The position numbers and the translations under genes were made by a program. Source: Propioniciclava soli (GTDB lineage Bacteria > Actinomycetota > Actinomycetes > Propionibacteriales > Propionibacteriaceae). From it: a stretch of DNA of 64,000 bases. Numbering within the stretch: position 1 is the stretch's first letter; each line of letters opens with the position of its first letter. The DNA lies in NCBI RefSeq assembly GCF_014858005.1, contig NZ_JACYOT010000005.1, positions 1 through 64,000 of the forward strand, in the 5' to 3' direction. Below, piece by piece: positions 43,447 to 53,600 of the stretch. Under the pieces are notes generated by a model, which saw only the letters and a program-made list of their open reading frames with translations, was not told the origin of the DNA and searched no databases.

Positions 43447-44532
43447 ATGACGGACTTCGACACCGAGACCTGGGTTCCCGACACCATCGACAAGTGGCGG
43501 CAGTGGGTGGCCTACGCCCCGGTGAAGCCGACCATCCTGACCACGAAGGAGGCCGAGCGCCTCAGCGAGGACGACCGTGAGGACTACCGGGATGCCCGGC
43601 TCGCGTGGCTGAACTCCAGCCACGTGCTGGCCACTCCGGATGTGCTCCGGCTCCGCCGCGAGTTCGACATCACCACGGCGATGAACTCCGGGCAGTCCTT
43701 CACGGCTCGGCAGGCTCTGGCGGTCAGCGGCACCCAGACCATGGGCAAGAGCACGGCGGTACTGCACCTGGGGAAGAACTACGAGCGCAAGATGATGCGT
43801 AAGTCACCGCACGCCAAAGACCCGTCGTACGTGCCTGTCATCTACTTGGCCCTGCCGGAGACGAGCACACCGAAGGCCCTGATGCGCGCGTTCGCACGGA
43901 CCCTTGGTGCTGACTACCGGGACCGGACCTCCACCGATGTCCTGACCGACCGGATTGCCGAACTCCTCCGGGAGAAGACAAGAACCTCCCTGGTGATCCT
44001 TGACGAGGTGCAGCGCCTGACGACGAAGCAGATCGCGGGCAGCGAGGCCGCAGGGGCGCTGAAGGGCTTCATGGAGAAGGTGCCTGCATCCTTCGTCCTC
44101 GTCGGCGTCGATCTACCTCGCAGCGACCTGCTGGGAGGACCGTTCGCAGACGAGATCGCAGGGCGGGTGACGATGCACGAGATGCGTCACCACGGCATCG
44201 GCACAGCCGAGCAGCGTGAGGACTGGGACACCCTGCTGCACGCCATCGAGGAGAACATCCTCCCGCTGGCCGATCATGAACTGGGGTCCTTGGAGGCCCG
44301 AGCCGGATGGCTGCATGACCTCACGGGCGGCAACATCGGTTCGCTCATGCTGCTCCTACGTCGTGCCACGACGACGGCTCTCATCGACGGCGACGAACAA
44401 CTGACGGACGAGCACCTGGATCAGACCGTGCCCGACTACCGCGCCGCCCTCACCCACAGGAACAAGGCCAAGGAGCGAGCCCAAGCGGAGGCCAGGGCCC
44501 GCTACCGTCAGCCCGCGAAGAGTGCTGGATGA
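43447..44532 (+). CDS. tnsC: TnsC/TniB-like AAA+ regulator
   Basis: 361 aa. Walker A SGTQTMGKSTAV (residues 94-105), Walker B LVILDEVQRL (182-191), sensor and C-terminal helical region. It forms filaments that link TniQ-bound target to TnsAB. AGGAGACACC before ATG 43447. Its stop overlaps the tniQ start. Confidence 0.92.
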   Translation: MTDFDTETWVPDTIDKWRQWVAYAPVKPTILTTKEAERLSEDDREDYRDARLAWLNSSHVLATPDVLRLRREFDITTAMNSGQSFTARQALAVSGTQTMGKSTAVLHLGKNYERKMMRKSPHAKDPSYVPVIYLALPETSTPKALMRAFARTLGADYRDRTSTDVLTDRIAELLREKTRTSLVILDEVQRLTTKQIAGSEAAGALKGFMEKVPASFVLVGVDLPRSDLLGGPFADEIAGRVTMHEMRHHGIGTAEQREDWDTLLHAIEENILPLADHELGSLEARAGWLHDLTGGNIGSLMLLLRRATTTALIDGDEQLTDEHLDQTVPDYRAALTHRNKAKERAQAEARARYRQPAKSAG

Positions 44533-45401
44533 TCGCTCCGCTGCCAGTGAGGACCAGGTTGATCGGTGGCGAGGGACTGCCCACCTACCGGACGCGCCAC
44601 GCTGCCAACAACCTGACCACTGTTGCCGACGTGGAGCGCTACGTCGAGGAGCAGAGCGGACAGCGCCTGAGCAAGTCCTCTCGTCACGCGGAGGTCCTCC
44701 AGGCGTGGCGGGAACTCGGCAGCCTGCACCAGCGTGCCTTCACCGAGCCGCAGGTCGTCTCGGGCAACTGGGTCATCGACCGAGACCTGTGCGAGCGCTG
44801 CGTACCTCCCTACGAAGGTGCCCACGGGCGACTCCCCTGGGTCGGCTGGGTCTGTCTGAAGCACAAGCGCTGGATCAAGGATGACGAACAGACGGACCTG
44901 TGCCGCTTCGGAGAGGCACTCGTGGCCGAGCGGCACTGGCGCGGGCGGCTCACGCCACGACGAGTCGTCGTGGACTCCCCGCTGCTGCTCCTCGCGGAGG
45001 AGTCCGCCACGGTGGGCATCTCCAAGGCCGTCCTGGAGGAGCGCGCTGAGCGAGTTGCGTCCCCCTCCCCTGGTCTGCTCGTCTATCCCGAGACCGTGAG
45101 GATCGCCCGCCTCCTCTCGCGGCCCTCGTTCCTCGACGCGATCCTCAGCGATGCTCCCAGTCTGTGGAAACGCGCCTTGGTCGAGCGCGAGGTCAAGGCG
45201 ATCCTGCCCGACGCTGAGGACGCGGAGATGTGGCGTGCGCTCGCCCGAGTCTGGGACTTCGTTCTGAGCCTCCAGGACGTTGTGCGGGATGCCCGCTGGC
45301 TCGGGCAGGTTCCGGAGGATCGGTGGAACGTCCTGCGGTACTGGTCAGGCTTTGCGGAGTTTGAGCGCGTTGAAGTCGTCCAGACTCACCCGCTGGTGTA
45401 G
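44529..45401 (+). CDS. tniQ: TniQ-family target-selection protein
   Basis: 290 aa, shorter than Tn7 TnsD (about 500 aa) and nearer TniQ of Tn5053. N-terminal TniQ domain (RLIGGEGLPTYRTRH), zinc finger with Cys88, Cys91, Cys109, His112 (CERC ... VCLKHKRW), then a helical DNA-binding half. It probably chooses the target, for which the adjacent dif-like site is the candidate. ATG overlaps tnsC (ATGA). Its last 57 bp overlap the antisense end of the GIY-YIG-like gene. Confidence 0.9.
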   Translation: MIAPLPVRTRLIGGEGLPTYRTRHAANNLTTVADVERYVEEQSGQRLSKSSRHAEVLQAWRELGSLHQRAFTEPQVVSGNWVIDRDLCERCVPPYEGAHGRLPWVGWVCLKHKRWIKDDEQTDLCRFGEALVAERHWRGRLTPRRVVVDSPLLLLAEESATVGISKAVLEERAERVASPSPGLLVYPETVRIARLLSRPSFLDAILSDAPSLWKRALVEREVKAILPDAEDAEMWRALARVWDFVLSLQDVVRDARWLGQVPEDRWNVLRYWSGFAEFERVEVVQTHPLV

Positions 45402-46136
45402 GTACCGCCGCCGCAGGGCACCCACCATCTCGGGGTCATCGTGGAGGAGCACCCGCCACCGGGTCTGACCTTCGTTGATCGGCTCGATGGCCTCAGCCAC
45501 CCAGACGCCGAAGACAAAGCCTCCCGGGATCACGCCGCGCCCTGTCCGGCCCTCGGCAACCAATAAGAGCGGCAGTGGCCCACCTTCCCTCAAAGCCTTG
45601 GCCACCGTCTTGGGGGCGGTGCTCCCCTCGATCACGGCGAGGCTCTCCCCGAAGAGCGACTGCTCGTCCAGGACTGGCAACTGGCCAATGGGAGTTGGTC
45701 CGGTGTGCGTCCTCAGGATGGCCCCGTCCTCGGGCAGGGGGACGAACTGTGCCCGCTCAACGGTCTGCACCAACGTGCCTGGCCAACGGACGCTCTTCAT
45801 CCGCTCGTTCAGGGGTGCAGGGTGCAAGCAGGCGCAGAGAGTGCCAACGGTGCGTGCGAGGTGGCCCGATTCGGCGCTCGGCCAGGCTTGCTCCGGCACT
45901 ACCTCCACGATCACCCGGATTCCCGCCTGGCTCAACTTCCCCAGTCGCTCACGCGCTGCTCCCTCGCCCTCGGGAAGCGACTCGGGCTCAGTGGCTTCGC
46001 GCAGGTCCACGGGCTGCGGAAGTTCGTGCCGCAGCCCCACGTAGAAGATCGTCCCCAGGGCGTGGTTGCTCGGCCCGGTGGTCGGGTCGATCAGTAGGTA
46101 GATTCGCCACGGGACGGCTTCTCGGGTGACGGGCAT
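45345..46136 (-). CDS. GIY-YIG-like domain protein, cargo
   Basis: 263 aa from ATG 46136. The N-terminus has RIYLLIDPTTG and IFYVGLRHE, the two strands of a GIY-YIG fold (here LLI/YVG), as in LEM-3-type GIY-YIG proteins. The rest (AGIRVIVEVVPEQAWPSAES, VFGVWVAEAIEPINEGQTRW) is a uncharacterised alpha/beta domain. Convergent with tniQ, overlapping it by 57 bp. Nuclease activity is possible but the catalytic Arg/Glu set is incomplete. Defence or transposon control are both guesses. Confidence 0.6.
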   Translation of the reverse strand: MPVTREAVPWRIYLLIDPTTGPSNHALGTIFYVGLRHELPQPVDLREATEPESLPEGEGAARERLGKLSQAGIRVIVEVVPEQAWPSAESGHLARTVGTLCACLHPAPLNERMKSVRWPGTLVQTVERAQFVPLPEDGAILRTHTGPTPIGQLPVLDEQSLFGESLAVIEGSTAPKTVAKALREGGPLPLLLVAEGRTGRGVIPGGFVFGVWVAEAIEPINEGQTRWRVLLHDDPEMVGALRRRYLHQRVSLDDFNALKLRKA

Positions 46137-46409
46137 GAGTTGGGTGGCCGGCCTTCCGGTTCTTGTCGGTCTCTCTGTCCCGCAGTCTAGGGGCTGGCCA
46201 CACCTCCCCTGGCTGGTCATGGACGTCCGCGACACGCCCAAGCGTCGAAAGAATCCCGAGACGCACTCTCCGTGCTCGTCACTGAGGTTCTTCGGCGTAC
46301 CAACGGCTGAATAGCAGGGTCTCCACCCCGAGAGAAATGCCGCGAAGGGCGAATAGGACTGGCTATGAGCGAAGGAAACTACTTCTCACACGACTTAGGA
46401 GGTGGACGA

Positions 46410-46613
46410 ATGGCTCGGAGCCGTTCCGCATTCGTGGACAAGATCAAGAGAACCGTCGCCATGAGGCCGGACATTTACAACCGGCTCACCGAGATGGCCG
46501 GTGCCGAGCGTCGTTCGATCTCGTCGCAGATCGAGACCCTGATCGAGGACGGCGTAGCGCGCTGGGAGAAGCAGCAGCGACGCGAAGAGGCAGCGAGGGC
46601 GAAGGTCCAGTAA
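46410..46613 (+). CDS. Arc-type ribbon-helix-helix regulator
   Basis: 67 aa. KRTVAMRPDIYNRLTEMAGA with ERRSISSQIETLIEDGVARW is a typical RHH fold (beta strand then two helices). TTAGGAGGTGGACGA before ATG 46410 is an excellent site; upstream ATG 46365 lacks one. It probably regulates the cargo or tns genes. Confidence 0.85.
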   Translation: MARSRSAFVDKIKRTVAMRPDIYNRLTEMAGAERRSISSQIETLIEDGVARWEKQQRREEAARAKVQ

Positions 46614-46618
46614 CAGGA

Positions 46619-46655
46619 CGAAGCGCCCCCTTGCTTGGCGGCGGAGGGCGCTTCG
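46619..46655 (+). terminator. Hairpin between RHH and winged-helix genes
   Basis: A perfect 10-bp stem CGAAGCGCCC / GGGCGCTTCG with a 17-nt loop directly after the RHH stop. No U-run, so it may be an attenuator rather than a terminator. Confidence 0.6.
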
Positions 46656-46678
46656 TGAAGTCCGTTAGGAGGACACTG

Positions 46679-47746
46679 ATGACGATAGCACCTGGGTCTG
46701 ACCAGGCTGATAAGCCGCCGGGGAGCGTGTCGCGGCCCGGGCACTCAGAGGCCGTGAACCGGCTCGTGAGCACCCGGGCACAGATCATCGCGCTGATGCG
46801 TGACCCCCGACTGCCCCCGCTGGCGAAGCAGGTCGGCTCTCTCCTCTGGGCGATCACGGAGACCTGGGAGCGCGGGGAGACCAAGACACTCACCTACCAG
46901 CAGTTGGCCGAGCAGATCGTCTGGGAATCCCGAGATGGTGTCGTGCAGACCGCCTCGGCAGAGGGCGTGCGCAAGGCCGTGAAGGCACTCCGTGAGGCGG
47001 GCTACGTAGCGGTGGCCTCCGTGCAGCACCCCGGCAACGGCAAGCCCTCCGGCATGCAGTGCATCCCGAGGGCGACCAGTGACGCCCTCACACACGACGA
47101 GTCGGGGCCCTTCCGAGTCTGGACCAACGGCACCTTCTCGCAAAGTGCCGGTTCCTGGGAACCGGGAGTTTCCCCTAGTTACGACGAAGTGCCGGTCCCC
47201 CGGAACCGGGAGTCTGAAAGTGGCGGTTCTGGGGAACCGGGAGTTGGCAAGGTGCCCGTTCCGGGGAACCGCCCTAGTAAGGAGACCTCCTGGAAGAGCA
47301 CCTCCCTGGATGAAGACGACCAACTGACACCCCCTCCTCGCGGCGATGCCGCTGATGCCGCCGCCCTGGAGAGCGTGGACTGGGACTCCCTCACGACCGC
47401 CTCGGACGTCGTGAGCCTGCTGGAGAAGGCTCTGACGCCTCATGGGCAGTGCGAGGTACGCAAGCGCACGAAGCGCCGCGAGATCGAGGCCAGCGTCGCA
47501 GCGCTCCTCGCGGAGGACTGGGACATGCCCCGGGTGGTCGCAGGCGTCGGGCTCTGGGCCGGTGATCGGGAACTGAGGAACGCGGACGTGCTGCACCAGA
47601 TCGCCAAGCGCCTGGTGCGCACCCAACTCGCCTCCCCCGCCCGACTGGTTCTGCACAGCCCTATGGACCTTCTCCGCCAGTCCTTCGCGCTGGGCGTGGA
47701 GGTGCGCAAGGAGCGTGAGTCGGATGCAGGCACCACCGGGGAGTGA
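46679..47746 (+). CDS. Winged-helix (replication-initiator-like) protein, cargo
   Basis: 355 aa from ATG 46679 (TTAGGAGGACACTG upstream). Residues 30-110 hold an HTH (LPPLAKQVGSLLWAITETWE, then SAEGVRKAVKALREAGYVAV), and a C-terminal helical region (EIEASVAALLAEDWDMPRVV) follows a Pro/Gly/Ser-rich linker. The layout resembles RepA/plasmid-type initiators and phage HTH proteins. The linker DNA contains four palindromes (47148-47272) that may be binding sites of this or another protein. Role in the element unknown. Confidence 0.65.
   Translation: MTIAPGSDQADKPPGSVSRPGHSEAVNRLVSTRAQIIALMRDPRLPPLAKQVGSLLWAITETWERGETKTLTYQQLAEQIVWESRDGVVQTASAEGVRKAVKALREAGYVAVASVQHPGNGKPSGMQCIPRATSDALTHDESGPFRVWTNGTFSQSAGSWEPGVSPSYDEVPVPRNRESESGGSGEPGVGKVPVPGNRPSKETSWKSTSLDEDDQLTPPPRGDAADAAALESVDWDSLTTASDVVSLLEKALTPHGQCEVRKRTKRREIEASVAALLAEDWDMPRVVAGVGLWAGDRELRNADVLHQIAKRLVRTQLASPARLVLHSPMDLLRQSFALGVEVRKERESDAGTTGE
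47148..47272. repeat. Four palindromes inside winged-helix gene
   Basis: 18-bp units centred on GGTTCC-NN-GGAACC: 47148-47165 (perfect, CCGGTTCC-TG-GGAACCGG), 47192-47209, 47223-47240 and 47255-47272 (one to two mismatches each). Spacing is 44, 31 and 32 bp. They encode GNREs/EPG-like repeated residues, but strength of symmetry suggests DNA-level selection: iteron or operator set. Confidence 0.7.
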
Positions 47747-47865
47747 GTCCGCCGCGAGTGGACTGAGGCTCAACACGTGGCTTCGGCCCCGCCTGGCCGG
47801 TTCTGTCGGCCTGGCCACCTACTATCAGAAGAAGCCTGACACAAGCACGAGATCGGACGTAACGC

Positions 47866-49470
47866 ATGGCCCCACGTGGGACGAAGACAGCCTCGCTCGG
47901 ACTGGAGGACGCCCTCTGGAAGGCAGCCAACCAACTCCGCTCCAACATGGAGTCCTCGGAGTACAAGCACGTCGTGCTGGGGCTGCTGTTCCTGAAGTAC
48001 GTCTCCGACAGGTTCGAGTTGCACCGCTCTCGGCTGGAGGCGCTGACCAAGGACGAATCCAGCGACTACTTCATGCCGACCGACGAGGCGCGTGAGGCAC
48101 TCCTGGAGGACCGCGACGAGTACACCGCCGAGGGCGTGTTTTGGGTCCCGGAGGGGCACCGCTGGAGCGACCTCCAGAAGGTCGCCAAGCAGCCCGTCAT
48201 CGGTGCGCGCATCGACGCCGCCATGGAGGCAATCGAGAAGGAGAACCCCACGCTGAAGGGCGTGCTCCCGAAGAACTTCAACCGTCGCGAACTTTCACCG
48301 ACCACGCTCGGCGGCTTGATCGACACGTTCTCCCGGGACGATCTCGCCGCAGCCGAGCACGAAGGCATGGATGTGCTCGGGCGGGTCTACGAATACTTCC
48401 TGGCCCAGTTCGCCTCAGACGAGGGCAAGAACGGCGGAGAGTTCTACACGCCCCGGTCGGTGGTCTCGCTGCTGGTGGAGATGCTGCGCCCCTACAACGG
48501 GCGGGTCTTCGACCCCTGCTGCGGCTCTGGTGGCATGTTCGTCCAAGCCGAACACTTCGTCAGCCATCACGGAGGATCGAAGAACGACATCTCCGTGTTC
48601 GGCCAGGAGATGAACCCGACCACGTGGCGGCTGGCCCAGATGAACCTCGCCATCCGTGGCATCGAAGCCAACCTGGGGCCCGAGTGGGGTGACTCGTTCC
48701 ATGATGACAAGCACCCCGACCTGCGGGCTGACTTCATCATGGCCAACCCACCGTTCAACATCTCTGAGTGGGGTGGGGAGCGGCTGACCGACGACAAGCG
48801 GTGGGTCTACGGCACACCGCCTCGCGGGAACGCCAACTACGCCTGGCTCCAGCACATGCTCCACCATCTCTCGCCCACGGGGACGATGGGTGTGGTGCTC
48901 GCCAACGGTTCGCTGGTGGTCGACCAGTCCGGTCAGGGTGAGATTCGCAAGCGCATGGTCGAGGACGACGTGGTGGAGTGCATCGTCGCGCTGCCTTCGC
49001 AGTTGTTCTACTCCGTACAGATTCCTGTGACCCTGTGGTTCCTGACCAAGGACAAGACGGCCCGGAAGGTGAAGTCCGAGCGCACACAACGTGACCGTCG
49101 AGGCGAGGTGCTCTTCATCGACGCCCGCGAGATGGGCCACATGGAGTCGCGCACTCACCGCAATCTGTCGCCCGAGGACGCGGCGAAGATCGCGGACACC
49201 TACAACGCCTGGCGAGGTGACCCGGACCTTCAGCCCTACGAGGACGTGCCCGGCTTCTGCGTATCAGCGACGACTCAGCAGGTGTCGGAGGCGGGATATG
49301 CGCTGAGCCCGGGGCGGTACGTGGGAACTGAAGCAATCGAGGACGACGGCATCCCAGTCGCGGAGAAGATTGCCCTCCTCACGGAAGAAGTTCGCTCGGG
49401 ATTCGCCACGCGGGCAGACCTCCAGACTGCTGTGGTTGCGGCGCTTACTTCGCTGGAGGAAGTGGAGTGA
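47866..49470 (+). CDS. hsdM: Type I restriction-modification DNA methyltransferase subunit
   Basis: 534 aa. N-terminal HsdM helical domain (LEDALWKAANQLRSNM), SAM motif I DPCCGSGGMF (216-225), catalytic NPPF at 294-297 (N6-adenine type). Methylates the HsdS-defined site to protect host DNA. Starts at ATG 47866, the first gene of hsdMSR with its own promoter in the 120 bp before. Stop overlaps hsdS by 4 bp. Confidence 0.96.
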   Translation: MAPRGTKTASLGLEDALWKAANQLRSNMESSEYKHVVLGLLFLKYVSDRFELHRSRLEALTKDESSDYFMPTDEAREALLEDRDEYTAEGVFWVPEGHRWSDLQKVAKQPVIGARIDAAMEAIEKENPTLKGVLPKNFNRRELSPTTLGGLIDTFSRDDLAAAEHEGMDVLGRVYEYFLAQFASDEGKNGGEFYTPRSVVSLLVEMLRPYNGRVFDPCCGSGGMFVQAEHFVSHHGGSKNDISVFGQEMNPTTWRLAQMNLAIRGIEANLGPEWGDSFHDDKHPDLRADFIMANPPFNISEWGGERLTDDKRWVYGTPPRGNANYAWLQHMLHHLSPTGTMGVVLANGSLVVDQSGQGEIRKRMVEDDVVECIVALPSQLFYSVQIPVTLWFLTKDKTARKVKSERTQRDRRGEVLFIDAREMGHMESRTHRNLSPEDAAKIADTYNAWRGDPDLQPYEDVPGFCVSATTQQVSEAGYALSPGRYVGTEAIEDDGIPVAEKIALLTEEVRSGFATRADLQTAVVAALTSLEEVE

Positions 49471-50654
49471 GCGCATGGCAGCAGGGACAACTGGGCGACC
49501 TATGCCGCTTCGTCGGAGGCCAGGGTTTCTCTCCAGAGTTTCAGGGCAGCCAAGCGGGAGACGTGCCGTTCATCAAGGTGAGCGACATGGAGTTGCCGGG
49601 GAACGAAAGGCGCATCACGGCTGCGAACAACTGGGTGACATACGAGGTCGTCTCCACGGCTAGGTTCAAGACTCAGCCAGTCGATTCAATCGTATTTGCA
49701 AAGATCGGGGAGGCAATCAAGCGAGAGCGAGTGCGCTTGCTCACCCGCCCAACGATCATCGACAACAACATGATGGCAGCGATCCCTAACCTGAACACCT
49801 GCACTCCGGGCTTCCTCTACTATCTGTTCCAGTTCACTCCGTTCTCAAAGGACCACGGAGGCACGTCGTTGCCGTACCTTCGGGCCGGAGACATGGTGAA
49901 CATCGGAGTTTCATACCCGCCACTCGATGAGCAGCAGCGCATCGCGGGTGTGCTCGGGGCCTTCGATGACCTCATCGAGACGAACCGAAATACGCAGCGC
50001 TCGATGGAGGCGCTGGCCCACGCCCTATTCGCTCGTGAGGGTTTCGACGCACTTCCTTCGGGCGACATGGTGAGCCTGGGTGAGGTGATCGAGGTCAATC
50101 CGAGGGTGAGCAAGCCGAAGGGCCAAGCGCCCTATGTGGACATGGCCGCGCTGCCCGCTGATTCGGCGCTGCTCGGTCCTGCATCCGCCCGAGAGGCCGC
50201 GGGTGGAGCCAAGTTCCACAACGGGGACACCCTGCTGGCTCGCATCACCCCATGCTTGGAGAATGGGAAGACAGCCTTCGTCACGAATCTTCCCGACCAG
50301 TCAACAGGTGTGGGTTCCACCGAGTTCATCGTCCTTCGGGGCTCTCGCGATACAGGTTCCTTCTGGCCTTACTGCCTCGCACGGAGTCCACGGTTTCGGG
50401 CCTTCGCCATCCAACAGTTGGGTGACGGAACCTCCGGGCGTCAAAGGGTGTCAGCAGGCGCAGTCTCTGAGTACGTGATCCCCGTTCCGGGGCAGAAGCC
50501 CCTGCGGCGCTTCAGGGAAGCAGTCGAACCACTCGTTGAAGGCATGATCGCGCTGCACGAGGAAGCGCTTGATCTCACCCGCCAGCGCGACAAACTGCTC
50601 CCGCTCCTCATGTCGGGCAAGGTGCGGGTGTCTGATCTGGAGGGAGTCGCCTGA
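49467..50654 (+). CDS. hsdS: Type I restriction-modification specificity subunit
   Basis: 395 aa. Two target-recognition domains (about 1-155 and 205-340) separated and followed by conserved helices: the first, LDEQQRIAGVLGAFDDLIET, and the second, EEALDLTRQRDKLLPLLMSG. Sets DNA sequence specificity for HsdM and HsdR. GTG start overlaps hsdM; recognition site cannot be read from sequence. AT-richer than hsdM, as usual for swapped recognition domains. Confidence 0.95.
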   Translation: MSAWQQGQLGDLCRFVGGQGFSPEFQGSQAGDVPFIKVSDMELPGNERRITAANNWVTYEVVSTARFKTQPVDSIVFAKIGEAIKRERVRLLTRPTIIDNNMMAAIPNLNTCTPGFLYYLFQFTPFSKDHGGTSLPYLRAGDMVNIGVSYPPLDEQQRIAGVLGAFDDLIETNRNTQRSMEALAHALFAREGFDALPSGDMVSLGEVIEVNPRVSKPKGQAPYVDMAALPADSALLGPASAREAAGGAKFHNGDTLLARITPCLENGKTAFVTNLPDQSTGVGSTEFIVLRGSRDTGSFWPYCLARSPRFRAFAIQQLGDGTSGRQRVSAGAVSEYVIPVPGQKPLRRFREAVEPLVEGMIALHEEALDLTRQRDKLLPLLMSGKVRVSDLEGVA

Positions 50655-53600
50655 TGCAGTTTGCCGAGTCAGACTTGGAGGACTGGGTTCTGGAGATGCT
50701 GGCCGAGCAAGGCTGGCAGACCGCCCATGGCCCGGACATCGCACCCGACACGCTCTTGGCCGAACGTGCGGACTACCGAGAGGTGGTGCTCTCCGACCGG
50801 CTCCGCAACGCGATCAGCGACCTAAACCCCGACCTGCCCACCGATGCTGTCGAGGATGCCGTGCGGACGGCGTTGCGTCCTGAGTCTGCGGTCATACAGA
50901 GCGAGAACTGGCGCGCCTACCAGTTGCTCGTCATGGGCGTCCCCGTGGATTACCGGGACTCAGACGGCACGCCACGGACCGCTCGGGCACGCCTGGTCAA
51001 CTGGGAGACCCCGACCGCCAATGACCTGCTGGCGGTAAACCAGTTCACGATCCGGGGTCCGAAGAGGGAGCGTCGTCCTGACGTGGTGCTTTTCGTGAAC
51101 GGGCTGCCGCTGGGTCTGTTCGAGTTGAAGAAGCCTGGCGACGAGAACGCCACGGTGGCCGGGGCCTACAAGCAGGTGCAGACGTACAAGGCCCAGATTC
51201 CCGACCTGTTCACGTGGAACCAAGGCATCGTCGTCTCGGACGGGCATCTGGCCCGGATGGGCACGCTCACGGCTCCCCCGAACCACTTCCAAGCATGGAA
51301 GACGATCCACGGCTCCGATCTCGCTGGCAAGTACCAGCCTGAGATCGAGGTCGTGATCGCCGGGTACCTGCGCCCCGAAGTCTTCCTGGACTGGGTGCGC
51401 TACTTCATCGCCTTCAAGGGCGACGGCGAGAAGGCCATCAAGATCGGCGCGAAGTACCACCAATACTGGGCCGTGACCAAGGCGGTTAACGAGACCGTGG
51501 AGGCCATGGAGAACGACGGGCGTGCCGGGATCGTCTGGCACACCCAGGGTTCGGGAAAGTCGTTCGAGATGGCGTGGTACGCGGGCAAGTTGATGCAGCA
51601 CCCCGCGATGGAGAACCCGACGCTGGTAGTGCTCACTGACCGCAACGACCTCGACAACCAACTCTTCGAGGAGACCTTCGCGGCCACCAAGCCCCGCGCC
51701 CCTCTTCCGGAGGCTCCGGTGCAGGCCGACTCGCGCAAGCACCTGAAGGACCTGCTGGTCGGTCGCCAGACGGGCGGGATCATCTTCTCCACGATCCAGA
51801 AGTTCGGCCTGACCAAGGACGAGCGCGATGCTGGGAAGCGGTTCCCGCTGCTCTCGGATCGGCTGAACATCGTCGTCATCGTGGACGAGGCCCACCGCTC
51901 GAACTACGACTTCATCGACGGCTTCGCACGCAACCTGCGCGACGGCCTGCCCAATGCCACCTACATCGGCTTTACCGGCACCCCCATCGAGGCCAAGGAC
52001 CGCTCCACCACCGCAGTGTTCGGGGATGTCATCGACACCTACGACCTCACTCAGGCTGTTGAGGATGGGGCCACGGTCAAGGTCCTCTACGAGGCGCGAC
52101 TGGCCAAGGTACGGCTCCCCGAGAACGCCCTGGACGAGATTGACGACGCCTTCGCCGTGGCCGTGTCCGGCAGTGAGGAGGAGGCTCAGGAGCGCCTGAA
52201 GTCCAAGTGGTCCCGGGTGGAGGCCATCGTCGGTGCCGACGACCGGCTCGATGAGTTGGCGCGAGACATCGTGGCCCACTGGGAGGCCCGCAAGCAGGTT
52301 ATGCCCGAGGCCAAGTGCATGGTCGTGGCCATGTCCAGGCGCATCGCTGTGGCCCTGCACGACAAGTTCCGCGTGCTGCGTCCGGACTGGTACTCCGCAG
52401 AGGACGAGCAGGGCCGGATGAAGGTCGTCATGTCTGGCTCTGCCAGTGACGATGAGCACTGGCAGGAGCACCTGCGCTCCAAGGAGGCGACACGGAGGCT
52501 GAAGGTCCGCGCCTCCGACCCGGAGGACCCGCTGGACATGCTGATCGTTCGCGACATGTGGCTGACCGGCTTCGACTCCCCGTCCATGACCACGATGTAC
52601 GTCGACAAGCCCATGGCTGGCGTCTCGCTCATGCAGGCCATCACCCGGGTGAACCGGACGTTCAAGGACAAGCCCGCTGGGCTCATCGTGGACTACATCG
52701 GCATCGCTGAGGACTTGAAGACCGCTCTGGGCGACTACACGAAGCGCGATCAGGACAACGAGAACGTCGGAGCCGACATCGAGAAGACGGCCATCCCCGA
52801 GATGGTCAAGGAGCACGAGATCGTCTGCTCGATCCTGCACGGCTTCTCGTGGCGTCCGCTTCTGGAGGACACGTCCGCGAAGGCATACATCAACGCCGTC
52901 GCAGCGGGCGTCGAGTGGCTACTGGAGCAGGAGCACCACCAAGACCCCACCGAGGGACTGGGCGAGCCCCAGGAGGGCACGCAGAAGCCCCTGACGACCA
53001 AGCAGCGGTTCATGGCCCACACCAAGAGGCTGCGGTCCTTCTTCGTGATGGCTCCAGCCTCTCCCCAGGCCACCTCGATCCGCGATGACGTGGCCTACTT
53101 CGACGCCGTGCGTGCCGCCATCAGCAAGATCGAGAACGCTGGCCGAGGCGCGGGCGACGCTGACGCAGAACTCGACACCGCCATCCGCCAGATCGTGAGC
53201 GAGAGCATGACGGGCATGGGCGTGGTGGACATCTACGCCGAAGCCGGGATCGCCAACCCCGACATCTCCCTCATTGACGAGGGCTTCGTAGAGCAGATCA
53301 CCAAGTCCAAGCGGCCCAACCTCCAGATGGAGGCCCTTAAGCGCCTGCTCGCGAGCGAGATCAAGGCCATCGCCAAGCGCAACGTCGTCAAGGGACGCGA
53401 GTTCTCCGAGATGCTCGGTGACTCACTGCTGCGCTACCAGAACCGCAGCCTCGACACCGCGACCGTGGTGGCCGAACTCGTGCGGCTCGCAAAGGCGCTG
53501 AAGGCCGAGCACGACCGAGGTGCCCAGACGGGTCTCAGTGAGGACGAACTGGCCTTCTACGACGCCCTTCGCACCAACGGCTCCGCGCTGGAGGTCATGA

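Noticed and set aside
47148-47272. CRISPR array
   Set aside because: Units are palindromes inside coding sequence, spacing is uneven and no spacer-like unique blocks of constant size or cas genes exist.
50960-52840. 626-aa antisense frame inside hsdR
   Set aside because: Composition is a codon-bias shadow of hsdR; no motif.
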